DNA of 64,000 bases from Pegoplata infirma (taxonomy: Eukaryota > Arthropoda > Insecta > Diptera > Anthomyiidae). Made by a program: the position numbers and the translations under genes. The stretch lies in NCBI GenBank assembly GCA_963921195.1, contig OY992537.1:66394040-66458039 (forward strand), written 5' to 3'. Positions 55,426 to 64,000 of this stretch are shown here, in pieces; the first letter of the stretch is position 1, and every line of letters starts with the position of its first letter. The notes under the pieces were generated by a model, which saw only the letters and a list, made by a program, of their open reading frames with translations, was not told the DNA's origin and did no database searches.

Positions 55426-56120
55426 TATACCCTCCACTTATTGTTAGTGATAGAGGGTATATATAAGTTTGTCATTCTGTTTGTAACTCATCGAAATATC
55501 GATCTGGGACCCCATAAAGTATATATATTCATGATGCCCGATCGATTTTAAGACATTCTAGCGATGTCCGTCTGTCCGTCTGTCCGTCTGTCCGTCTGTC
55601 CGTCTGTCCGTCTGTCCGTCTGTCCGTCTGTCCGTCTGTCCGTCTGTCTGTCTGTGGAAAATGCTGTCGCGGACAAAATATTGCACAGAGATGATTGAAA
55701 CTTAACATATTTATTGGAAGTTCTCCCGAGAAGTTTGGTATTGCATTTGAGCGATATCGGTTCAGCGGTTCAAAAGTTATGAACGAAAATGTCAGCACAC
55801 CTCAAAAATTTCAGTACATTCAACATAACCTAAAAATACAAAATGCTTTAATTCGGCTTCTGGTTGGCATATGTGAACATAATTGAACACCAAATGGTAT
55901 TTAAACAAGTACGAACATATTTTTTGACAAAAAAAGAAAAAAATCGCGGATTTTTTTTTCCAAAATTTTTTTTCGCGGAAATTTTTTTGTCAAAAAATTT
56001 ATTTTTTTTCAAAAGTAATTTCCTTTTAAATAAAGTTTTTTGCAATAATCTTTTTGAAATTGTGGATGGTATCACTACATTCGGCAAGGCCGAATTTAAC
56101 TTTTTTACTTGTTTTTTTTT
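55426..56120 (+). mobile_element. mini-me type repeat, complete, second subfamily
   Basis: Starts TATACCCTCCACTTATTGTT, has the core CATGATGCCCGATCGATTTT, an alternating GTCC-GTCT array (55567-55652), a tail shared with 1034-1414, and ends GTGGATGGTATCACTACATT, TTCGGCAAGGCCGAATTTAA and TTTACTTGTTTTTTTT. The array explains the RRTDGQTD-type minus-strand open frame at 55529-55798; frames at 55848-56205 are not genes. Confidence 0.85.
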
Positions 56121-56185
56121 TTGTTTTGTTTTCCGTGTGTGCGAGTATGTGTTTTTCTCTTGCATTGTTTTACTAACAAACACAA

Positions 56186-56628
56186 CCCAGCAAAAACTTT
56201 GCTAACCAAGTAATTAACTCAACCAATTTCAATGTTAATTACTTTATCAGGGATATGTCATTGGAGGTAACCACATTTTGCCTTTTTTGGCGCAATGTAA
56301 TGCTAATGGTAATTAGTAGTATTCAAAGCCATTATCACGTAAGCGAGGCAGGAGGGGGTACCCATTACCAAGTTTTTGATGGGAAATTCAGAAGTACCCA
56401 GCAAAAACTTGGTAATGGGTACCCCTTCCTGCCTCGCTTACGTGGTAATGGCTTTGAATACTACTAATTGCCATTAGCAATACACTGCGCCAAAAAAGCC
56501 AAAATCTGGTTACCTCCAATGACATCACCGTGTTAAAGTAACTAACATTGAAATTGAGAGGTAACTAGTTACTTATATTTTTGCTAACCCCTTAAGTTAA
56601 TTACTTGGTAAGTGAAGTTTTTGCTGGG
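56186..56628. mobile_element. CCCAGCAAAAAC-ended foldback MITE
   Basis: Ends CCCAGCAAAAACTTTGCTAA and TGAAGTTTTTGCTGGG. The arms pair for about 200 bases each (GTCATTGGAGGTAACCACAT with its complement at about 56510, CCTGCCTCGCTTACGTGGTA with CACGTAAGCGAGGCAGGAGG) around a centre near 56385-56400. A second internal CCCAGCAAAAACTTGG at 56398 suggests nesting or end duplication. Confidence 0.8.
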
Positions 56629-56749
56629 TATAAAAAGTTTGTTGAAAGTTTTTTATTTCTCATATAGATTTTTAAATTCTAATTTGGTTTATAATTTTAT
56701 GTATATAAAAGGATTACACCTAACTTTATAAAATTGTCTCACTGACTAT

Positions 56750-57168
56750 TACTGTGTTTTTCAATAAGTGGATTTATTTTCGGATTAATCATATTTAGTT
56801 TAAAATAAATATTTTAACATGCCAAAACAAACTTGGAATATTTTTTTCCGTTATCTACGACAAATTTGCAATTATAATCCGAAAAAAAAAAAAAATAAAA
56901 AAATTTGGATAATTAAAAAAGATATAAATAATTCCAAATTAATTCAAATAAAATTTGGGATTTAATAAGTCTATTTTGGATTAATTTTGGTTTATTTATA
57001 TCTTTTTTATTTTTCCAAAAATTTTTGTTATTTTTTCGGATTATAATTGCTAATTTATCGTAGATTTTGGAAAAAAATATTCCAAATTTGTTTTGATATG
57101 TTAAAATATTTTTTTTAAACAAAATGAGATTAATCAGAAAATAAATCCACTAATTGGAAAACACAGCA
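56750..57168. mobile_element. Palindromic TRCTGTGTTTTTC MITE, copy 2
   Basis: 419 bases, same palindrome as 9213-9626, starting TACTGTGTTTTTCAATAAG and ending GGAAAACACAGCA, with TAT on both sides (56747-56749, 57169-57171) as 3-bp TSD. Confidence 0.8.
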
Positions 57169-57188
57169 TATGTCTTTACGGCATAAAT

Positions 57189-58132
57189 GAGGCATTCCAC
57201 ACCAAATGTCCCGCTACAGAAAAAAATGTGTCCCGTAAATTTCTGAATAGGTTGTTTGGATAGCCCTATATGTAACTAAGAAAATTTCGTTTTTGGTTTT
57301 TCAAATTTTCGAAAACTGGGCTTAGGAGGCGTGGTCAAATATTGGAAAAATGGTAAAATTTGTGGCGAGTTGCCTTGATTAAATATTTATCACATTAAAA
57401 CGGAATGCACCACAATGTCAAAAATTTACGTTCTTATATAGTTTTGTATGGGCTATCGATTAAAATTTTTTTTTTTGGAAAATTTTCAGAACCCGTTCTG
57501 AAATTTTCCATTTTTTAAAAAAGTCAATTTATCAAAAATCCGGCCACTTTTTTTTTTCTTTTTTATTTATTTTTTTTAAAAGTTTAGATGTTTGTCCATC
57601 CACACAAAAAAAAATCAGAAACACGTTTATCTTTTTTTTTGAGAAAATCGCATTTAAACTTTAAATTTCATAACAATTTTGTTATTTGCTTGTATTTCTT
57701 TGTTTTAAAGTTGCGAATGAGTAATATTAATTGCATAAATATTCGTCATACGCTCTGTTGACACAAGAAAATACAAGCAAATTACTAAATTGTTATGAAA
57801 TTTAAAGTTCAAATGCGATTTTCTCGAAAAAAAAAGATGAACGTGTTTCTGATTTTTTTTGTGTGGATGGACAAACATCTAAACTTTTAAAAAAATAAAT
57901 AAAAAAGAAAAAAAAAAGTGGCCGGATTTTTTATAAATTGACTTTTTTAAAAAATGGAAAATTTCAGAACGGGTTCTGAAAATTTTCCAAAAAAAAAAAA
58001 TTTTAATCGATAGCCCATACAAAACTATATAAGAACGTAAATTTTTGACATTGTGGTGCATTCCATATCACCTATTCAGAAGTTTACGGTACACATGTTT
58101 TTTTTCGCTGGACATTTGGTGTGGAATGCCTC
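57189..58132. mobile_element. Foldback element with GAGGCATTCCAC ends
   Basis: Ends GAGGCATTCCACACCAAATG and CATTTGGTGTGGAATGCCTC, flanked by AAAT on both sides (57185-57188, 58133-58136). The central part is a near-perfect palindrome: 57415-57690 pairs with about 57785-58050 around a centre near 57735 (CCGGCCACTTTTTTTTTTC region and its complement). The outer left part (57220-57400) has no partner on the right, so the right arm lost about 170 bases or the left gained them. Confidence 0.75.
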
Positions 58133-58194
58133 AAATATATTTGATAAAGTTTGAAAAAATATTTTTTTAAGCCTTTTTATTTAAAAAATGTTAT

Positions 58195-58500
58195 CGTTTA
58201 ACAAGAACTTAATCAATATATTTTTAACTTTTTCTAACACAGTTGCAACCCTTAGTAGGACTTTTAAAATTAATAAAACAGAATTAATACTCAACTCATA
58301 AGGTACCATGCAATTTAGTAATATTTCTAAGAATAAGAAATATGAAATATAAATTCAAACCTAACGGACATTTTTCAAGACTTGAAAAGTCCTACTAAGG
58401 TTTGCAACTCTGAGAAAATCTACTACAGTGTAAGAAATTACAACTGTGTTAGAAAAAGTTAAAATTAGATTGATTAAGTTCGTGCTAAACGTAACAAATG
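58195..58500. mobile_element. Small foldback with two nested inverted pairs
   Basis: AACTTTTTCTAACACAGTTG (about 58228) pairs with CAACTGTGTTAGAAAAAGTT (58441); CTTAATCAAT pairs with ATTGATTAAG further out; the inner GCAACCCTTAGTAGGACTTT pairs with AAGTCCTACTAAGGTTTGC. The pairs differ in spacing, so the right arm holds extra sequence (58411-58440). Confidence 0.65.
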
Positions 58501-59369
58501 GCTAATGAAATGTGATATAATTCTCGTCCGCTTTTTCACCTTAATGTACGTTTAAATAGCTGATTTTAATCTTACACACCTAAAGTGACAATCGAAGAGT
58601 GCTGACGAACGACGGGTGGCTTCTTCCGAAAGCTGTCGACATCTCCACTTAGCCTGTGTTGTCAATTATTTTTTTCAGATTTCCTCATTGTACAACAAAA
58701 ATCATTATTTCTCAGAAATAATTAATATGCACTCAAACCGAAATAAATAAAACTTCAGTTAATTTCAATTTGTTTCCAATTTTTTTTTAATTAAAGTTTT
58801 AATTTTTATTAAATTAAAATTTTAATTATTTTTTAAATTTTAATTAATTTTTTTTAAATTATAGTAATACGTTTTTAATTAACTGAATATCCATTTATTT
58901 TTAAGTAACGACATAGAAATATTTTTAATTTATATGCGCATTTTAGTATTTGGTGTGGATTTAATTAATTTTTTAATTAAATCTACGAATTTGCTTTTTT
59001 CTGTGTAGAGGGATTTTGATTATAACTATTTAGAAAAAAATTGGGAAATTCTAAAAAAAAATTCAGTGTCCGATTTGGCATGGAATGTCCAAATACATTA
59101 GGGAGGAGCGTTTTTTTAGGAAGAAGATTTTTTTCGATTTTTTTTAACGTCGGTGTCGGAATAGTTGTCGGGCAATGTCTTTGGGTTCTAATTTTTACTT
59201 CTAAATCAAAAATTTACAAATGAAGTGAAAAATTAAATTTTTATTTTTTGTTTGCTAAAAATATTATTTTCAGGATTAGTAACTTGGAAAATAATTAATT
59301 TGCTGGTGAATAATAAATTTTGCAGCAGCTTTTGAATAAGACGTTATATAATTATTTTGTAGCAAAATT
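58501..59369. other. Mostly unrecognised; TIR-like and repeat fragments
   Basis: 58501-58990 is AT-rich and unique-looking, with a more balanced patch GACGAACGACGGGTGGCTTC near 58604. 59064-59098 is an inverted copy of the ATTCCATGCCAAATCGGACA end. 59270-59360 resembles 49520-49600. Confidence 0.4.
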
Positions 59370-59660
59370 TTTTATTCATCAATATTTTTTTTTTTCATCA
59401 AAAAATTTTTTTTCCTAAAATTTTTTTTCATAAATTTTTTTTTATTAAAAATGGTTTGTGGTTTCGCTATCAAAAATTTTTTTTCAAAACTTTTGTTTTC
59501 ATTAAAAAAAAAATTTATCAAAATTTTTTAAAATTTGGTTTTCATCAACATTTTTTATCAGCAAAAATTTTTTTTAATAATTTTTTTTTTTTTTTTCACC
59601 AAAATATTTTTTTCGTCAACATTTTTTTCTCATTTTTTTTCACTAACAAGGAAGGTCTTT
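59370..59660. repeat. TCATCAATATTTTT minisatellite, decayed
   Basis: T runs with CATCAA, CATAAA or CATTAA spacers. Same array type as at 21960; it produces the FF-rich open frame at 59456-59686. Confidence 0.65.
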
Positions 59661-59917
59661 CACAGGGCGCACACCGTTTGTTCTGAAACTTAAATATGGG
59701 AATGAGGGGGGAAAAATAATAGTTTCCTGTTTTCTTTAGCTGCCCAATCTCAAATTTAAAAAATGGTTGCCAACTTATGAAAAAATAAGGGCTCTCGGGA
59801 AAATCTGTATAAACTCCGAACTAGCAGGAATTTCGCCAAACGAAAAATTACGGGTCAGCTTAATTTTGATAGAGATTATTATAAGTGATCGTAATTATTA
59901 TAACAAGTCGTAAGTAT
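59661..59917. other. No recognised feature
   Basis: AT-rich, unique-looking. Confidence 0.35.
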
Positions 59918-60165
59918 ATATGGGGCATTCCATGTCAAATCGGACATTTAGAATTTTTTTTTTTTAGATTTTCCCAATTTACTTACAGTTTTTAGTACCC
60001 TTCGAAAACTCCTTCGTTGTAAATTTTCAGATTTTTTTGATGAACCGTTCAAAAGATATCGAATTTTTAAAAATTGGTAGCTTGTTTCTTTACTCAAACT
60101 TCTTTTACTCATAACTTCTTCAATAATGGTCCAAATTTAAATTTTTTTTTCAAAATTTTTATTTT
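59918..60165. repeat. ATTCCATGTCAAATCGGACA-type repeat
   Basis: TATATATGGGGCATTCCATG, TCAAATCGGACATTTAGAAT, then TTTAGTACCCTTCGAAAACT and GAACCGTTCAAAAGATATCG. Shares its first 250 bases with the left arm at 14635-14880. Confidence 0.55.
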
Positions 60166-60409
60166 TTTACGTATTTTAAAAAAAAAAATCCCAAAAATTT
60201 CTTAAAAGCGCTCTAGTATGCGATTTTTAAGTTTTAAAATTTAAATCTCATTTGTGAAAATGTTTGTACTCTTCGATTTTTTGAAATTTTTTTGTGTAAA
60301 CTTCTATCGATTTTACAAATTTTTTGACCAGGAGGATCTTGGGATATCGATTATTACTGTTTTTTACAAATTTTTTAAAAAATTGATTGTAATTTTACAA
60401 TCTTAAAAT
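60166..60409. other. No recognised feature
   Basis: AT-rich; 60250-60360 resembles 49222-49330. Confidence 0.35.
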
Positions 60410-60760
60410 CAATTCTACTGCTCCAATGGTGCGTCATAGAGGGGTCATTTATAAGACCGACTCCCATTAATTTTTACGTCTTAACATTTCTTTGGAACAA
60501 ACTAATACCCTATCTTCAATTTCTAAGTGGGTTCCCACACAAAACGACATTTTTTAAAATTTGCTCCAACCGCTCTAACTGCCCTAATAGTGCACTTAGA
60601 GCAACAAATTGTATGGCCGACCCACAATATTTTTTTAGTCCAAACATTTTCTCTGAACACACCTACCCTCTATCTCTAATTGTTAATTCGGTCCCCATAG
60701 AATTTTTTTTATTTTTTGTAAATTTGTTTTATTTAATCAGCTTCTGCCGTCAAAGACCTT
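60410..60760. repeat. Foldback arm fragment, about two units
   Basis: CTCCAATGGTGCGTCATAGA, GGGGTCATTTATAAGACCGA, CCCACACAAAACGACATTTT, CTACCCTCTATCTCTAATTG follow the left-arm order of the 2593-5908 element. AT-decayed, with no ends and no TSD. Confidence 0.7.
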
Positions 60761-61138
60761 CTTTTCTAAGTCTAAACTTCTTCTGACATAAAAATGTCCC
60801 ATTTGTTTAACAAAAGTACAAAAATCAAGTGCGAGAGTTAAATCTTTAATACTCTCCAAAATCTAGAAGCACTTTATTGCACTTAAGTAATACAAATGTA
60901 TATATTACTTTTCATATCAACGACCACAAAATGGACGAAGTCAAAATGTGAAATTTTTACGTCCTCTGGGGCCAAGTTGGCGTTCTTCAGAGGTATGTTT
61001 AGTTCTTAAAAAGAAAATTTCTTTCCCCTGGTTTGATTTCGTCAATTTGGAAATTTTACTTGCTTATCGGCACAAGACATATTCGTGCCAAATTTCGGGA
61101 TCGAAATTTTAATTTGTTTTGCATGGAATGGCAAATGA
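60761..61138. other. Dispersed repeat pieces
   Basis: 60770-60870 is the AACAAAAGTACAAAAATC repeat of 37640 and 52980. 61100-61138 is the TTTGTTTTGCATGGAATGGC repeat cut by the next element. Confidence 0.45.
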
Positions 61139-63585
61139 CAGGCGCGGATCCTGCTCTAGAGTTTGGGGGGGAACATTTTTTTACTCAAAAAAATTTTCTT
61201 TTAACCAATTTTTTTTTTTTGCAGGGAACCTGAGGTCGGATTTGAATCATTAGTTAAGCTTTTTTTAGTGTTTTTCTCTTTTTAATTATGATTTTTTTCT
61301 GTAGAGAAATTTTGAATTTTTAAAAGTGTATTCCTATAAAAAAGGTTTTACAAACTCAGGTCGGTTTTTTTGTAGGGAACCTCAGGTCGGATTTGAATCA
61401 TTAGTTAAGGTTTTTTTAATTGTTTTCTCTTTTATATTATGATTTTTATTCTGTAGAAACATTTCCAATTTTTAAAAATTTATTCCTATAAAAAAGGTTT
61501 TACAATTGAAGAAAATTTTTGTTGTTTGAAAAAATGTCTCCTAAAAAAATGTTTCGTTAGAAAATATATAAAATTTGCGACATATGCACATATTTAATTT
61601 AATTTAAAAAAAAAAATTTCTGATTTAAATTTTTTTCAGAGTCATTTTTTTAAAGAGAAAGCTTATGAGTCTAGGACATTATCCCAATAGAAAAATTCTG
61701 AGGTTTTGAGCCATTTTGCTACAGAAAAATTTCAAGAATTTATAAATTCTTACTATTGAAAAATTTTTATATTCTGATACACATAGAAAATGGCAATTTT
61801 CCCACCAAAAAATTCGTATTTTAAGAAAAAAATTTCAATTAGATTTAGTGACATTTTTCCCCATGGAAAACCTCTGAGGTTCTGAAATATATTTTTCTAT
61901 TCCACTTTTCCACCGAAACGTTCTTGCTGCACCAAAGTTTTCAGGTTTTGAAAAACTAAAACCAGAATGTTCCTCCCTGAGATAAGGAAAATTAAAGACT
62001 TTAATGCCTTTAATTATTTTTGGAGTCAATTTCCGAAATTTTGAAACATTTTTCTAAAGAAAAGCAAAGGTTTTTGAGACACTTTTCCTCAGAAAAGGTT
62101 TAAGATACTCAAACATTTTCTGAGACATATTTTTTACTGAAAAGTCTGAGAATCTAAGAAATTTTTCATACAAAAATTTTAGATTCTAAAACATTTTTCC
62201 TATAGAAAGGTCTCAGCATCTAAGTGTCAAACATTTCCTACAGAAAAAGATTCCGGGGCATTTTTCAAATAGTAAAAATTTAATAATTTAAGATATTTTC
62301 TTAGATTCTGTGATATTTTTCCTAAAAATTCTCATATTCTGAGTCATTTTTACTTTACAAAAAGTCTCAGATTCTTGAACATTTTTTCGATAAAAACTCA
62401 CAAATTCTGAGATATTTCTGCTATCGAACAAGTCTGAGATTTTTTTATCTTAGTCAAAGATTTAATCTTTTATTAGTAAAATGTCTTAGATTCTGAGACA
62501 TATTTTAAATAGGAATAAGTTCAGATTCTGAGATATCTCAGAATCTGAGACATTTGTCATAAAGAAAAAACTTGAACCCTTATAACAAATATAATTAGAG
62601 CCCGTGCTCGATCTGTACTTACAGAAAAAATCAAAGAAAAAATCTTTGATTCAGAGATATTTTTAAATAAAAAAAGTTCAGATTCCGAAACATTTTATCA
62701 TAAACAAGTCCCAGATTCTGCGTTTTTTTGAAAAAAGTCTTAGATTCTAATAAATTCTCAAATTTTCCCTTTAGAAAATTTTCTTGATTTTCCTAAAAAA
62801 TTTAAAGATTCCGAGTCTTTTTTCCTAAAAAAATCTAAGACTTAAAAAAGTTTTTCCTATGGAAAAATTTTGAGATTCTTGAGCATTTTTGATAGAAAAA
62901 AATTCCTTTAATTTAAATTTCAGATTTTCTCTATAGAAAATTTTCATATTTTTTTGTTTTAACAAAAATCCTCAGAATTTTCCTATAAAAAAAATTCTCT
63001 AATATTTTCCTTTAGGAAAATTGTTTGATATTTCTTATTAAAATTCTTAGATTTTTCCTATACAAAAATTCGCAGATTTTTTCCATTAACGAACTCTAAT
63101 GTAAGAAAAATACTAAAATTTTTCCTATAGAAAAACTTATAAATTTTTCCTATAGAAAAATTCACAATTTTTTTGTATAGAAAAATTATTATATTTTTCT
63201 AAAATAAATTTTAAATATTCCGAGACTTTTTTATATCAAAAAATTCTAACATTTCGAAAAAAAATTTAATTTTTTCCTTTAGAAAAATTTGCAAATTATT
63301 CCTATAGGAAAATTCTCAATTTTTTGCATATGAAAAATTCTCAAATTTTTCCTGTAAAAAAATTCTCAAATTTTTTTATAAGAAAAATGAAACATTCGAT
63401 ACATTTTTCCTTTAGAATTTTTTTTCCTTTAGAAAAAATTTTGAGATTATTTTCTTTTTCCCTCGCCCTTTTTTTCTTTCTTTTCCTTTCCTTTCCTTTA
63501 TTTTTTTTCCTTTTTTTCTTCTTTCGAATTCGGTTTTGGGGGGGGGGGGGGGGGAAATTTCCTTCCCCCCCGTTGATCCGCTCCT
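61139..63585. mobile_element. hAT-like satellite-bearing element, copy 2
   Basis: Left end CAGGCGCGGATCCTG then a G run; right end, complemented, (C)AGGAGCGGATCAACGGGG. GCAAATGA precedes it (61131-61138) and GCAAATTA follows (63586-63593), a 7-of-8 match read as an 8-bp TSD with one change. The interior is decayed 35-bp satellite (clear at 62040-62560), TTTTTCCTATAGAAAAATTC-type derivatives (63100-63400) and a pyrimidine-rich tract before the right end, in the same order as at 25412-27715. It also has an internal direct repeat, GGGAACCTGAGGTCGGATTT at 61224 and GGGAACCTCAGGTCGGATTT at 61376. No transposase. Confidence 0.75.
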
Positions 63586-64000
63586 GCAAATTAATATATT
63601 TCTTTATAACACCCATATCTTTAGAAAAACATTTTTATGATTTAATGTTTTGGGCAAGAGTATAAAATTCGCAGACATTTTTTGCCATCTTATGATACCA
63701 TTTTCGAATTTTAGGCGAATTCGAAAATTTTGTTAGCAAGAACGATATTTTTACATCGAAAAGCGATTTCGCGATTTCACTATCATTATCGATAGCGAAG
63801 GGCAGCCAACGTATGGTTTTCGTATAAAAAGTGATTATTAGGCGGTATTGCCACGAAAAAATAACAGAATCGTTTGTTTTTTTTTGGGTGCAAATTTTTA
63901 ATCCTTTTTCGGATTAATTTTCATATAAATACAATAAAAATTTATTTGAAATTTAAAATTTTACAATTTGAGTACACTCTAATTAAAATGACTTCTGTTT
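63586..64000. other. Dispersed repeat, then unique-looking DNA
   Basis: 63590-63680 is the right half of the repeat cut at 61138 (GATTTAATGTTTTGGGCAAG). From 63690 on the sequence is unique-looking and has CGAT-rich phrases (GCGATTTCGCGATTTC, ATTATCGATAGCG) around 63760-63800. Confidence 0.45.

Noticed and set aside
55529..55798. Minus-strand open frame with RRTDGQTD repeats
   Set aside because: It is the GTCC-GTCT array of a mini-me element.

Overview
The window looks like gene-poor, strongly AT-rich nuclear DNA of a higher (probably calyptrate) fly. The reasons are the many copies of the dipteran mini-me type repeat (a TA-rich tract, a conserved core, then a GTCC/GTCT array), a tRNA-derived SINE, mariner-, hAT- and Foldback-like DNA transposons, and 3' ends of insect non-LTR retrotransposons. 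I see no host exon, no intact gene and no functional RNA gene. Nearly all six-frame open frames are low-complexity or repeat artefacts. The only protein-coding traces are four broken transposon genes: an acidic-tailed protein between the arms of a Foldback-like element (about 3570-4691), a mariner-like transposase remnant (11385-11786), an RNase H/C-terminal piece of a non-LTR element (18505-19150), and a minus-strand C-terminal piece of another non-LTR element (44775-45010).

The rest is a nest of insertions whose edges can often be read from inverted termini plus target-site duplications (TSDs). From left to right: a 35-bp minisatellite at the very start; a 3.3-kb Foldback-like element with a 9-bp TSD (2593-5908); a foldback carrying a CCCGAG-ended element (6211-7932); palindromic and CACTCAAA-ended MITEs (9213-10549); a mariner remnant (10989-11891) next to a complete mini-me (11907-12900); a MITE (13586-14045) with a 1.9-kb hAT-like foldback at its edge (14051-15973); a non-LTR fragment (18505-19264); a TA-flanked MITE invaded by a SINE (20884-21125); a mini-me stretched to 3.9 kb by a hAT-like element and a TA-flanked MITE (24982-28860); a homogeneous 35-bp satellite (about 30370-31150); a Harbinger-like foldback holding two sister MITEs (31747-33626); two more foldbacks with 3-bp TSDs (36359-36957, 37111-37549); a four- to five-deep nest (38305-42470); a retroelement-like unit with 141-bp repeats ending in about 130 uninterrupted TATAGA hexamers (49849-52542); a run of foldback MITEs (52713-58490); and a second satellite-bearing hAT-like element (61139-63585).

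The strongest evidence comes from paralogous empty sites inside the window itself. Several insertions can be compared with a related repeat copy that lacks them, which fixes the TSD: the 25412 hAT-like element against 40173-40180, the 31747 foldback against 49530, the 31829 MITE against the opposite arm near 33560, and the SINE against 21400 and 28530. Between these blocks are stretches of unique-looking AT-rich DNA, probably intron or intergenic host sequence, in which I recognise nothing.
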